NCBI RefSeq assembly: GCF_015163665.1
Contig: NZ_JADEUG010000016.1
Location: 19,603 to 83,602 of the forward strand
DNA: 64,000 bases
From: Xenorhabdus sp. BG5
GTDB lineage: Bacteria > Pseudomonadota > Gammaproteobacteria > Enterobacterales > Enterobacteriaceae
Reading direction: 5' to 3'
Both the position numbers and the translations under genes were made by a program. The notes below the pieces were generated by a model. The model was not told where the DNA came from. It worked only from the letters and a program-made list of their open reading frames with translations, and made no database searches. Every line of letters begins with the position of its first letter. Positions within the stretch are counted from its first letter, which is position 1. Positions 5,773 through 13,565 of this stretch are shown one piece after another.

Positions 5773-6489
5773 ATGTTAAATGTAAATTTAGCAAATCAAA
5801 AAGCCGTTGTCACTATGTCCAGTATTGAGATTTCAGAGTTGGTTAGCTCTCGTCATGATAATGTCAAAGTAGCCATTGAAAGGTTGGCTAAACGTGAAAT
5901 TATCCGGCTTCCTGCAATGCAGGATTCCGAAATTATCAATAACTTAGGGCTTAAATCGAAAGTTCAACACTATGTGTTTTCCGGTGAGCAAGGCAAACGA
6001 GATAGCATCATCGTAGTCGCCCAACTATCTCCAGAGTTCACTGCTCGCTTGGTTGATCGTTGGCAGGAACTGGAAAAACAATTGGAAGATAAAAAAGTTT
6101 TACCCAGCAACTACATTGAAGCACTAGAGCACCTGTTAGCCTCAGAAAAAGAAAAAATAACCATCGCCGCAGAACGCGATCATGCCATTGAAACAAAGGC
6201 ATGGATTGGCAATAAGCGAGAAGCTACGGCAATGGCAACAGCTTCTGCGGCAGTGCGTGAAAGGAATAAGCTGGCCGAAATCTTAGGTGAAAGTAAAAAA
6301 CGCGCAACGATTCTGGCTATAGAAAGACTGACAGGAAAAAAATATAGCTGGCGACCGCTGAAAAAATGGTGCTTAGAAAATAATACTGAGCCTCATCTAG
6401 TTCACGATGAACGCTTCGGCACGGTGAAATCATGGCCTGCCGAAGCATGGTTATCAGCATATCGAATTGATTTATCCAGATTACTTTAA
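5773..6489 (+). CDS. Rha-family phage regulatory protein
   Basis: 238 residues. The N-terminal 100 residues fit the pRha family: VVTMSSIEISELVSSRHDNV, a helical core, then HYVFSGEQGKRDSIIVVAQLSPEFTARLVDRW. A charged helical middle (EALEHLLASEKEK) and a C-terminal domain of about 80 residues (YSWRPLKKWCLEN onward) follow. Rha of phage phi80 and relatives is a lysis/lysogeny-related regulator that interferes with growth in some hosts. The ATG has a strong AAAAGGAAAA site. It is the third antirepressor-type gene in a row and stands directly before the tail operon. Its target is unknown. Confidence 0.8.
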   Translation: MLNVNLANQKAVVTMSSIEISELVSSRHDNVKVAIERLAKREIIRLPAMQDSEIINNLGLKSKVQHYVFSGEQGKRDSIIVVAQLSPEFTARLVDRWQELEKQLEDKKVLPSNYIEALEHLLASEKEKITIAAERDHAIETKAWIGNKREATAMATASAAVRERNKLAEILGESKKRATILAIERLTGKKYSWRPLKKWCLENNTEPHLVHDERFGTVKSWPAEAWLSAYRIDLSRLL

Positions 6490-6494
6490 TTCAC

Positions 6495-6516
6495 ACCGCT
6501 TAACTGCGGTTTTTTT
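6495..6516 (+). terminator. Rho-independent terminator after the Rha-type gene
   Basis: ACCGC/GCGGT stem, loop TTAACT-like, followed by a run of six T. It sits 6 nt after the stop codon and 22 nt before the first tail gene. Tail genes would need readthrough, antitermination or their own promoter. Confidence 0.65.
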
Positions 6517-6538
6517 ATATCTGAAAACGAGGTGCTCT

Positions 6539-7285
6539 ATGCTCGGAATGCCAGACCTACCCAAAATGCCCGATATTCCCAACTGGAAAGGGGTTCCTGA
6601 TGCTGCGATAGATGCAGGTATCAGTTTAGGCGGTGCTGCATTGATAAATAAACTGTTTGGCAATTACTGGGGGATATTCAATCAGTACGGTATTCCTCTT
6701 TTATTAGCCGATAGCGTGATATCCCTGCAATACCAGAACCAATATCGTGTGGTGAGTGCACCGATAGAGAACGGTTCATTTGCTACCTATAACAAAGTTG
6801 GAGAACCGTACAAAGTTACTGTTCAACTAAGTAAAAGCAGTGGTGGCACTTTAGAGCGAGGTGCTTTCCTGTCTCAATTGGAAATTCTGGCAAAAAGCAC
6901 ACTGAAATTTCATGTAGTCACACCTGAATTCGTCTACACCAATGCAGCTATTGTCGGTTATGACATCGCAAGGGAAGCTAAAGACGGGGCGACGTTGCTT
7001 AAGGTGAATCTGCATCTTGAAGAAATCAGGGAAGTGAAAGTCAAATATGACAAAGAAGAAGTGAAGAACCCAGATGATGCCAAGAAAAAGGATACGGGTG
7101 ACCAGACGCAAAAGATTGAAGCACAAGTGAATGACATCTTGAATGAAATTTTAGACAACGGAAAGACAAAATTAAAAAAAATAGGTGATTTTACAGGCGA
7201 AATTACCGGCGCTATTCAAGATGTTTGGAACAAAAAAGAGGAGTACCTAAGCATGGCGAAACAGCAAATGGGAGGCTTTCTTTAA
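6539..7285 (+). CDS. Dit-like tail/baseplate protein
   Basis: 248 residues from the ATG at 6539, preceded by AACGAGGTG. The region RVVSAPIENGSFATYNKVGE then PYKVTVQLSKSS resembles the Dit-like proteins that join the tail tube to the baseplate in small myophages. The C-terminal third is charged and helical (KNPDDAKKKDTGDQTQKIEA onward) and ends with a short amphipathic tail. It is the first gene of a baseplate operon and overlaps the next gene's start (TAATG at 7283-7287). In such operons the preceding gene is usually the tape measure, but here the regulatory block precedes it. Confidence 0.7.
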   Translation: MLGMPDLPKMPDIPNWKGVPDAAIDAGISLGGAALINKLFGNYWGIFNQYGIPLLLADSVISLQYQNQYRVVSAPIENGSFATYNKVGEPYKVTVQLSKSSGGTLERGAFLSQLEILAKSTLKFHVVTPEFVYTNAAIVGYDIAREAKDGATLLKVNLHLEEIREVKVKYDKEEVKNPDDAKKKDTGDQTQKIEAQVNDILNEILDNGKTKLKKIGDFTGEITGAIQDVWNKKEEYLSMAKQQMGGFL

Positions 7286-7557
7286 TGCTGATAGAAATAG
7301 CAATATCACCTATCCCGAACCAAACGACCTCATTTTCTATTGGTACGGATTTAATAGATCTGACACTGGAAACTCGACTAGGAAATATATTCGCTACGGT
7401 AAAACAAAACGGTGAATATTTAGTATGTAATCGTATTTGCAGGAACCTCACATATATATGTCGGTGGCTGGTATTTTTGGATATTGAGGGAAATTCAGAT
7501 CCTGAATATTCCGGCCTAGGCTTCCGCTACAAATTGGTATGGAATGATGAAATTTAA
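7285..7557 (+). CDS. Phage baseplate plug protein
   Basis: 90 residues. The size and pattern MLIEIAISPIPNQTTSFSIG, then LDLTLETR-like strand and VWNDEI at the end, fit the small baseplate plug proteins of Pam3-like myophages, which seal the tail tube at the hub. The ATG overlaps the stop codon of the Dit-like gene, and GGGAGG lies 12 nt upstream. The downstream hub gene starts 14 nt inside its end. Assignment rests mainly on gene order and size. Confidence 0.65.
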   Translation: MLIEIAISPIPNQTTSFSIGTDLIDLTLETRLGNIFATVKQNGEYLVCNRICRNLTYICRWLVFLDIEGNSDPEYSGLGFRYKLVWNDEI

Positions 7558-8437
7558 TAGAAAAGTAATAAAAATCACCCTCACCCTTTCAGGTAAAGAC
7601 GAATCATTCACCTCCAGCAATCAAAATAAACTTTCCGCAACCGGTTTACGAATTAGCGCTGAAATTAACTATGGCAATGGTGCAATTTCACCTTACGCCC
7701 GAATTAAGGCCTATGGCCTGCCGATTGAGATGATGGAGAAACTATTGCGTAAAAAGTGGAATGTGTTAAAAGCGCTGAAAAATACCGTGACCATTGAAGC
7801 AGGGGAAGAGGGGGAAGAGTTATCGCAGGTCTTTAAAGGCGGTATTACTTTTGCTTACCCGGATTTCGGTGATGTGCCGAATGCGTCACTGGTGATTGAA
7901 TCGCAAACTGCCGTGCTGGATAAAATGGCAGGGGCGGATGCTGAAAGCTACAAGGGTGAATATGATGTTGCCACTATGATAGAAACCATCTGTAAACGCA
8001 TGGGCTACACCTTTGAGTCTAATGATGTCAGCGTGAAGTTATCCAACCCATATCTGAATGGGACTGAAATAGAGAAAATTCGCCAATTGGCTCATGCCGC
8101 GAATCTGGAACTGTATATCGAAAATAAAAACATCGCCGTTACTTACAAAGACGCGCCCCGGCGAGCATTGAAAATTCCCGTTATTTCACCAGAAACCGGG
8201 CTTATTGGCTATCCCACTCCTAGTGAGATCGGCATTGAGTTTAAGTGCTTCTATGACCCGCTGATTCGTTTTGGTGGCATTGTGCGCATTACTGATAGCC
8301 TCATCAATATTTGTAACGGAGACTGGCTGATTTATGGCATTCGCATTGTGCTGGAAACAGAGCAGGAATCAGCGCAATGGGCGATGGAAGTTTCAGCTAC
8401 ACGACGAGGAGAAAAGAATGCCGCCATCAAAAAATGA
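7544..8437 (+). CDS. Baseplate hub protein (gpD/late-control-like)
   Basis: 297 residues, beginning MMKFNRKVIKITLTLSGKDE. Beta-rich N-terminal half (INYGNGAISPYARIKAYGLP, TVTIEAGEEGEE), then a domain with IETICKRMGYTFES and IEKIRQLAHAANLELYIENK, as in gpD and gp44-like hub proteins of contractile tails. The hub forms the ring that carries the membrane-puncturing spike. It overlaps the plug gene at the start and the spike gene by 20 nt at its end, consistent with one polycistronic unit. Confidence 0.75.
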   Translation: MMKFNRKVIKITLTLSGKDESFTSSNQNKLSATGLRISAEINYGNGAISPYARIKAYGLPIEMMEKLLRKKWNVLKALKNTVTIEAGEEGEELSQVFKGGITFAYPDFGDVPNASLVIESQTAVLDKMAGADAESYKGEYDVATMIETICKRMGYTFESNDVSVKLSNPYLNGTEIEKIRQLAHAANLELYIENKNIAVTYKDAPRRALKIPVISPETGLIGYPTPSEIGIEFKCFYDPLIRFGGIVRITDSLINICNGDWLIYGIRIVLETEQESAQWAMEVSATRRGEKNAAIKK

Positions 8438-9107
8438 ACGAGTTTCACTTTATGATCCGCAGGCAACCGCAGGCGGAGCACTCAGTCAGGAAGCTATTAT
8501 CTGGGCGCTGATTGGCAAAATAGGAACAGTCACGATATGCAGGGTGGAGAAAGTTCGTGGCGGTGGCGTAGCGCCTGTGGGGTATGTCGATATCCTGCCC
8601 CTGGTACAACAAGTGGATGGTGCAGGCAATGTCTATGAGAACGCTACTATCTACAACGTGCCCTATTTCCGTTATCAGGGTGGTGCTAATGCCGTTATTC
8701 TCGACCCGAAAGTTGGTGATTTGGGGATTTGCTTTACTGCCAGTCGCGATATATCCAAAGTGAAGCGCGTCAAAGGTTCAGCGCCACCGGGCAGTAAGCG
8801 CAGATATGATTTATCTGACAGCCTTTATCTTGGCGGCCTGCTCAATGGTACACCTAACCAGTATGTCCATTTTCTGGATAGCGGTATTAATGTTGTTGCT
8901 ACAGGGGTAGTGAATGTCAAAGGCACGAAAATCATTTTAGATGCACCTGTAGAGACAACGAGCACCATTCAGGCCAAGAGCGATATCACGGACAACACCA
9001 CCACTAACTCCCTATCAATGGCGGGAATGCGGGCAGTTTATAACAGTCATACCCACCACGATAATGGGCAAGGCTCGAATACTAGCCCACCCAACCAAAA
9101 GGCTTAA
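8418..9107 (+). CDS. Gp138-type membrane-puncturing spike
   Basis: 229 residues from the ATG at 8418, chosen because AGGAGAAAAG precedes it; the longer frame lies inside the hub gene. The first about 110 residues form an OB-fold-like domain (CRVEKVRGGGVAPVGYVDIL, then YRYQGG-type and DPKVGDLGICF motifs). A repetitive beta segment follows (GVVNVKGTKIILDAPVETTS). The C-terminus carries the tip motif YNSHTHHDNGQGSNTSPPNQ. HxH tips in P2 gpV and phi92 gp138 bind an iron ion and form the apex that pierces the outer membrane. Confidence 0.85.
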   Translation: MPPSKNERVSLYDPQATAGGALSQEAIIWALIGKIGTVTICRVEKVRGGGVAPVGYVDILPLVQQVDGAGNVYENATIYNVPYFRYQGGANAVILDPKVGDLGICFTASRDISKVKRVKGSAPPGSKRRYDLSDSLYLGGLLNGTPNQYVHFLDSGINVVATGVVNVKGTKIILDAPVETTSTIQAKSDITDNTTTNSLSMAGMRAVYNSHTHHDNGQGSNTSPPNQKA

Positions 9108-9109
9108 TC

Positions 9110-9463
9110 ATGCGAACATTATTTCTAATGCCTGCCACATGGGATTTAACTCTCGATGTGGCGGGGAATATTGCTATTGCCTCAGATCAGTATGCCAGAG
9201 CGCAATCGGTGGCGAATGCCTGCCGGGTGTTTTTGAAAGATATGTACTACTCACAGGGCGCTGGCATTCCCTATCTGGAGGAAATATTAGGCAAAAATAG
9301 ATACTCACTGGCAATGTACAGAAAAAATCTGGAGGATGCGGCGATGTCAGTTGAGGGCGTAGTTTCTGCCACAGCGGAACTGAGTACAGCAAATGACAGG
9401 ATAGTGCGAGGTCGAATTAAATTTACTGATATTGACGGACGGGAGGGGGTGATAGAACTATGA
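9110..9463 (+). CDS. Gp25-like baseplate wedge protein
   Basis: 117 residues. MPATWDLTLDVAGNIAIASD at the start, QSVANACRVFLKDMYYSQGA and GIPYLEEILGKN in the middle, then a beta segment ending DIDGREGVIEL. Size, fold order and position before gpJ match the gp25-like wedge/sheath-initiator proteins of small contractile tails. Starts 3 nt after the spike stop codon and overlaps the gpJ start by 4 nt (ATGA). Confidence 0.75.
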   Translation: MRTLFLMPATWDLTLDVAGNIAIASDQYARAQSVANACRVFLKDMYYSQGAGIPYLEEILGKNRYSLAMYRKNLEDAAMSVEGVVSATAELSTANDRIVRGRIKFTDIDGREGVIEL

Positions 9464-10650
9464 TACCGAAACTACAAATCACGCAGCAGGGGGTATTAGC
9501 GCCACCGACCGATGAGGTAATAGCGGGACTCTGGCGGCTAATGCAGTCCTGTTTTGGCGATAATCTCAATAAATCAATGGATACGCCACAGGGTCAATTG
9601 GTCACTACTCTGACCGCTATCATCACCGACGAACGCAATTTCTTTATCAACCTCCTAAACAGTTTTGACCCCCGATATGCTGACGGCATGATGCAAGATG
9701 CGTTGGGTTATATCTATTTTCTACAGCGTCATCGGGCGACAAAATCAGTCGCTGAAATCACGATTAACGGACTGGTGAGTACTGTAATTCCGGCTGGTTT
9801 TCAGGTCACAGATAATGCTGGGAAAACATGGAGTAGCCAGTCAGAGGCGATTATTGGTGATAACGGTATCGCAACGACACATGTTTATTGTGATGTTGCT
9901 GGCAGGTTTTCGGCCGCAATAGGTTCAATTAACCGTGTTGTTAAAAATATCAATGGCGTTGACTCGGTCATCAATAAAACGGCTGCTATTGTTGGCAGGG
10001 ATGATGAATCACGGCAGGAGTTTGAACTGAGGCGGCAGGAGTCTGTCGCTATCAACGCCAAAAACACCAATGCCGCAACCTATGGCGCAGTATCTAACAT
10101 TAAAAATGTCATTGATTGTTATGTAGTCGATAACCCAGACGATGAAACTATCACTGTCGGCCCAACGAATTATGAACTTATCAGGAACTCTATCGCGGTC
10201 TCTGTGGTAGGTGGTGATGATAATGAAATAGCACGACAGATTTTGGCTCGAGCCGGAACCGGTTGTTCTTTTGTAGGGAATACAACGGTCAAATATGAGG
10301 ATACGGACAATTTCCCCTATATGCCGCCGAGCTACGACATTAAATTCATCCGGCCACATCATATCCCAATTGAATTCATTGTGACATTTGAGAATAAATT
10401 GGGGTTAACACACCAAGATAAATTAGCTGTTCGCAATGCGATCCTGAATGAGTTTGAAACAGGCAGAGGTAAGGGAAGGATAGCTAAGCGGTTAATTGCC
10501 AGTGACTATATTTGTGCGACTGCGCTATCAACACGGGAGCGGTTGATATCGGTTCAAATAGCAAGGAAGAAAGGTGTACCGGCTAATTATTTGGATTTCG
10601 GTATTGACGAATTTCCTACGCTGTCCATAGATGACATAAGGATCGAGTGA
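9460..10650 (+). CDS. Baseplate J-like protein
   Basis: 396 residues. The N-terminal MDTPQGQLVTTLTAIITDER and YADGMMQDALGYIYFLQRHR, the central beta domain (GLVSTVIPAGFQVTDNAGKT), and QEFELRRQESVAINAKNTNA-AATYGAV are hallmarks of the Baseplate_J family (P2 gpJ, Mu gp47). gpJ forms wedge arms that connect the hub to the sheath and fibres. Length is normal and there is no interruption. The end overlaps the next gene by 4 nt. Confidence 0.9.
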   Translation: MIPKLQITQQGVLAPPTDEVIAGLWRLMQSCFGDNLNKSMDTPQGQLVTTLTAIITDERNFFINLLNSFDPRYADGMMQDALGYIYFLQRHRATKSVAEITINGLVSTVIPAGFQVTDNAGKTWSSQSEAIIGDNGIATTHVYCDVAGRFSAAIGSINRVVKNINGVDSVINKTAAIVGRDDESRQEFELRRQESVAINAKNTNAATYGAVSNIKNVIDCYVVDNPDDETITVGPTNYELIRNSIAVSVVGGDDNEIARQILARAGTGCSFVGNTTVKYEDTDNFPYMPPSYDIKFIRPHHIPIEFIVTFENKLGLTHQDKLAVRNAILNEFETGRGKGRIAKRLIASDYICATALSTRERLISVQIARKKGVPANYLDFGIDEFPTLSIDDIRIE

Positions 10651-11276
10651 TGCAGGATATTCGAGAAACGTTACTCAGCCAGTATGCTAACAGCCCCACT
10701 ATTTGCACTATACTCAAGTCCGTTAATGAAACCATAGATCCCAGAGTTAATACGGGTGAATTTTATCATCTGGCTGTTAATGTTCTTACGGCGAGAGGAT
10801 TTGGGTTGGATATATGGGGGCGAATTGTTGGCATTGGCAGGGATTTATCAGTACCTGATCCTAATATTGATTATTTCGGATTTAAAGAAACTGAGAAATT
10901 CACTCCATTTGATAATACTCCGTTTTACTCTGGAGGAACCGATACGTCTTATATGATGGATGATTCGACATACAGAGATGTTATTTTAATGAAAGCATTT
11001 TCCAATATTTTATACACAACAGCTACTAATATTAATAAATTTCTCAAATGTTGTTTTTTGCGAGGGCGCTCATATTATCTAATAACCGGACATATGGCTG
11101 CTAGATATGTATTTGAATATAGATTATCTGAATTAGAGAAAAATTTAATTTATAATCGTAAAATATTACCTCGTCCATCGGGAGTAAGAGTTAGTATAGT
11201 AGAATTACCATTAGGCGAATTTTTCGGATTTTACGGAACCGGATTTCAACCATTTGGTCAGGCGTCATTTGCATAA
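10647..11276 (+). CDS. DUF2612 baseplate/tail protein (gpI-like)
   Basis: 209 residues. QDIRETLLSQYANSPTICTI, GEFYHLAVNVLTARGFGLDI and WGRIVGIGRDLSVPDP are characteristic of DUF2612, a family always next to Baseplate_J genes and thought to fill the gpI role of linking wedge to fibre. Repeated glycine/phenylalanine patches (FYSGG, FFGFYGTGFQPFGQASF) near the middle and end are typical of the family. The ATG overlaps the gpJ stop codon. The DNA is noticeably more AT-rich in its second half than in its neighbours. Confidence 0.8.
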   Translation: MMQDIRETLLSQYANSPTICTILKSVNETIDPRVNTGEFYHLAVNVLTARGFGLDIWGRIVGIGRDLSVPDPNIDYFGFKETEKFTPFDNTPFYSGGTDTSYMMDDSTYRDVILMKAFSNILYTTATNINKFLKCCFLRGRSYYLITGHMAARYVFEYRLSELEKNLIYNRKILPRPSGVRVSIVELPLGEFFGFYGTGFQPFGQASFA

Positions 11277-11286
11277 TAGGTGAATA

Positions 11287-12399
11287 ATGAAAAACCCAAA
11301 TTTAATACCACGACCATTTGCTCAGAATGGTCAGAAAGATGATATTCCTGCAAACTATAAATCAGACCTACCCAGCCAAAAAGCCACTTGGGATACAGGA
11401 TTTCCACAAATAACTATGATGCCCGTTACGGCGGGTGGGTTACCCCCTAGTGGTAGGGATTTTAACGGTATATTTAACCAAATATCCGATAATATCGTTC
11501 ATTTATCCAAAGGCGGGAAATATAAATTCTCACAGGAATACGCCAATTCTATTGGCGGATACCCTAAAGGGGCGATATTGCAATCCGATGATGAAACAAA
11601 AGAATTTCAGAGTCTAATTGATAACAACAAAATTGATTTCAATACAGCGCAACTAGATAGCATTAATTCAGCATGGAAACTGGTTAATACAAACCAAATA
11701 CTGGATGAACTGAATAAAAAATTCGACAAATTGAATGTGGTTCAAGCTATAGGTACTGGCACATCACAGGTAATGAGCCAAAAATCCACAACCGACGCCC
11801 TAAACCAAGCCAACGCCAACGCCAACTCTCGCCTCGAAAAATCCCGGAACGGCGCAGATATCCAGGATAAAGCGGCGTTTGTGAAAAACCTCGGTTTAAC
11901 GGCAGGCTCAGCCGTACCCGTTGGTGTACCTATTCCATGGCCGTTAGCGACACCGCCTGCTGGGTGGATGAAATGCAACGGCGCTACATTTACCGCAGCA
12001 CAATATCCAGAGCTGGCACGGGTATACCCGTCACTGCGATTACCAGATTTACGTGGAGAATTTATTCGTGGATGGGATGATGGCAGAAATGTTGATGTTG
12101 GGCGTTTGCTCCTTAGTGCTCAGAATTCCGCATTTCAGGACCACTATCACGCATTGCCAACAAGTAATGGCGATGATGACATGCAGGAAAAAGGGATTAC
12201 TACCGTTTTTGACGATAGAAACGCGAGTAATTTCGCTGTAGATATAAAGACGACAACAGGTCCAGTAGGAAATAATTTTGGATTATGGACTGGTAATTAT
12301 TTTAGAACCTACAGCTCACGTGTCTATGGTGGATTTTCTGTTGCAAATGAAACCCGTCCCCGTAACATCGCATTTAACTACATTGTGAGAGCCGCATAA
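11287..12399 (+). CDS. Phage tail fibre with collar domain
   Basis: 370 residues. N-terminal attachment part (PNLIPRPFAQNGQKDDIPAN, TMMPVTAGGLPPSGRDFNGI), a helical shaft with an alanine/asparagine-rich coiled segment (DALNQANANANSRLEKSRNG, about residues 175-195), then a collar domain (VGVPIPWPLATPPAGWMKCN, LPDLRGEFIRGWDDG) and the tip ending NETRPRNIAFNYIVRA. The tip binds the host surface and so decides the target range. The gene ends on the ATG of its chaperone. The variable tip region (about residues 280-350) is where related fibres usually differ. Confidence 0.9.
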   Translation: MKNPNLIPRPFAQNGQKDDIPANYKSDLPSQKATWDTGFPQITMMPVTAGGLPPSGRDFNGIFNQISDNIVHLSKGGKYKFSQEYANSIGGYPKGAILQSDDETKEFQSLIDNNKIDFNTAQLDSINSAWKLVNTNQILDELNKKFDKLNVVQAIGTGTSQVMSQKSTTDALNQANANANSRLEKSRNGADIQDKAAFVKNLGLTAGSAVPVGVPIPWPLATPPAGWMKCNGATFTAAQYPELARVYPSLRLPDLRGEFIRGWDDGRNVDVGRLLLSAQNSAFQDHYHALPTSNGDDDMQEKGITTVFDDRNASNFAVDIKTTTGPVGNNFGLWTGNYFRTYSSRVYGGFSVANETRPRNIAFNYIVRAA

Positions 12400-12992
12400 T
12401 GACTGCAAAATTAGACAAAAATCATATCGCCACTGTCGCGGGTGACATTACTGTTTATAACTATCATGGCGAAACGCGGGAATATAGTTCTGCATCTGTG
12501 GAATATTTACCCATAGGAGTTGGTATCCCTGCTCACTCGTGTATCGATGCACCGGATGACCGCAAACAGGGTTATGCCATTTGTCGCACACAGGATCTGT
12601 TAGAATGGGAATACGTCGCCGATCATCGTGGCGAAACGGTCTACAGCACTGAAACGGGTGCCGCGCAGGTGATTACCGAACTCGGAGATTACCCACCAAA
12701 CACAACACCGGATGCCCCAATTACACCATTTGATAAATGGGATGGCAAACGGTGGGTGACTGATACTCAGGCACAACGCCAGTATGAACAGGAACAGGCA
12801 GAATCCCAGAAACGACAATTGTTGGATACAGCCAGCGCCAAAATTGATATTTATCAGGACGCCGTCGATTTAGACATGGCCACCGATGCCGAAAAATCCG
12901 CATTAACTGCCTGGCGTAAATACCGGGTGTTGCTCAATCGGGTGGATTGCTCTACCGCCCCCGATATCCAATGGCCTGAACAACCGAAATAA
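12399..12992 (+). CDS. Tail fibre assembly (Tfa-type) chaperone
   Basis: 197 residues. LPIGVGIPAHSCIDAPDDRK, YPPNTTPDAPITPFDKWDGK and the C-terminal block QKRQLLDTASAKIDIYQDAV then LTAWRKYRVLLNRVD and PDIQWPEQPK are standard for caudovirus tail fibre assembly proteins. Tfa proteins help trimerise the fibre and may remain on its tip. The start codon overlaps the fibre stop codon, so the pair is coupled. Confidence 0.93.
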   Translation: MTAKLDKNHIATVAGDITVYNYHGETREYSSASVEYLPIGVGIPAHSCIDAPDDRKQGYAICRTQDLLEWEYVADHRGETVYSTETGAAQVITELGDYPPNTTPDAPITPFDKWDGKRWVTDTQAQRQYEQEQAESQKRQLLDTASAKIDIYQDAVDLDMATDAEKSALTAWRKYRVLLNRVDCSTAPDIQWPEQPK

Positions 12993-12998
12993 ATATAG

Positions 12999-13130
12999 GG
13001 GCTGCGTGCCCCTCATGGCGAACCCTGTGACATCCCTGAAGGTTGTCGCTTAGATGTTCGTGTCCAGATGCCGGAAGATTCGGTGTGGAATGTGGGGCAG
13101 GGGGAGGTGGATATTGAACAGATAGAGTGA
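12999..13130 (+). pseudogene. Remnant open frame at the end of the tail operon
   Basis: An open frame of 43 codons with no usable start encodes ...GEPCDIPEGCRLDVRVQMPE and ends DIEQIE-stop. Codon use looks protein-like and the GC content is higher than in the flanking 13131-13560 region, which suggests the C-terminal stump of a lost gene. I do not recognise the family. It may be a leftover of another tail or fibre gene removed at the prophage end. Confidence 0.4.
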
Positions 13131-13355
13131 GAGGGGGGCTTTTCTGATATAGCAGTGTCATGAGTTATTTGATTCCCCAGAATGGGGGAATCAAAGATTA
13201 AACATTAGGCAATCAGCGAAATTTAGTATAGGAATAGTAAACTAAAGAGTAAGAAAAAGAGTGTTGATTTTGAAATTGTGTACATATATGTGTACTTTTA
13301 AGATGCTTATATCTTAAATATTTCTTTATTTATCAATCTAATATTGTTTTTATTT
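13131..13355. other. Non-coding prophage right end
   Basis: No gene is supportable. A hairpin GATTCCCC/GGGGAATC lies at 13171-13192 without a T-run. The rest is very AT-rich, unlike the tail genes before it, and ends at the tRNA-like fragment at 13356-13380. Confidence 0.5.
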
Positions 13356-13380
13356 GTTATATCCATTTAACTAAGGGGAC
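13356..13380 (-). other. tRNA-Arg(CCU) (argW) 5' fragment, probable attachment site
   Basis: Read on the minus strand, 13380-13356 begins GTCCCCTTAGTTAAATGGAT and continues ATAAC. It matches the acceptor 5' strand, D stem and D loop of tRNA-Arg(CCU) as I recall it from E. coli, except for one base in the acceptor stem. The anticodon and 3' parts are absent; AT-rich DNA follows at once. In E. coli argW lies near mlaA on the opposite strand and is the target of the CPS-53 prophage. The same strand relation is seen here, so this is probably one att half. Confidence 0.75.
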
Positions 13381-13565
13381 CAATGGAACGCAGTATACCT
13401 GTTTTTCTTGTCAGAGATAAGGCATAACGAACTGTTTGCTTATATAATCACCACTCTTTTTGGTTACCATTAATGAAAGATTGGCAGTATATTTTACATA
13501 TTGGGTGCAATAGCTGGTATACAGCGCGATAATTGATATCTAAAAATAATTATATGGAGAACAAT

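Noticed and set aside
13356..13380. Functional tRNA gene
   Set aside because: Only the 5' acceptor strand and D-arm sequence is present; anticodon arm, T arm and 3' acceptor strand are missing, so it is a fragment.
13383..13427. 14-codon open frame with AAGGGG 5 nt upstream of ATG
   Set aside because: The apparent ribosome-binding site is the reverse complement of the tRNA-Arg acceptor stem at 13356-13380, so it is explained by the attachment-site remnant.
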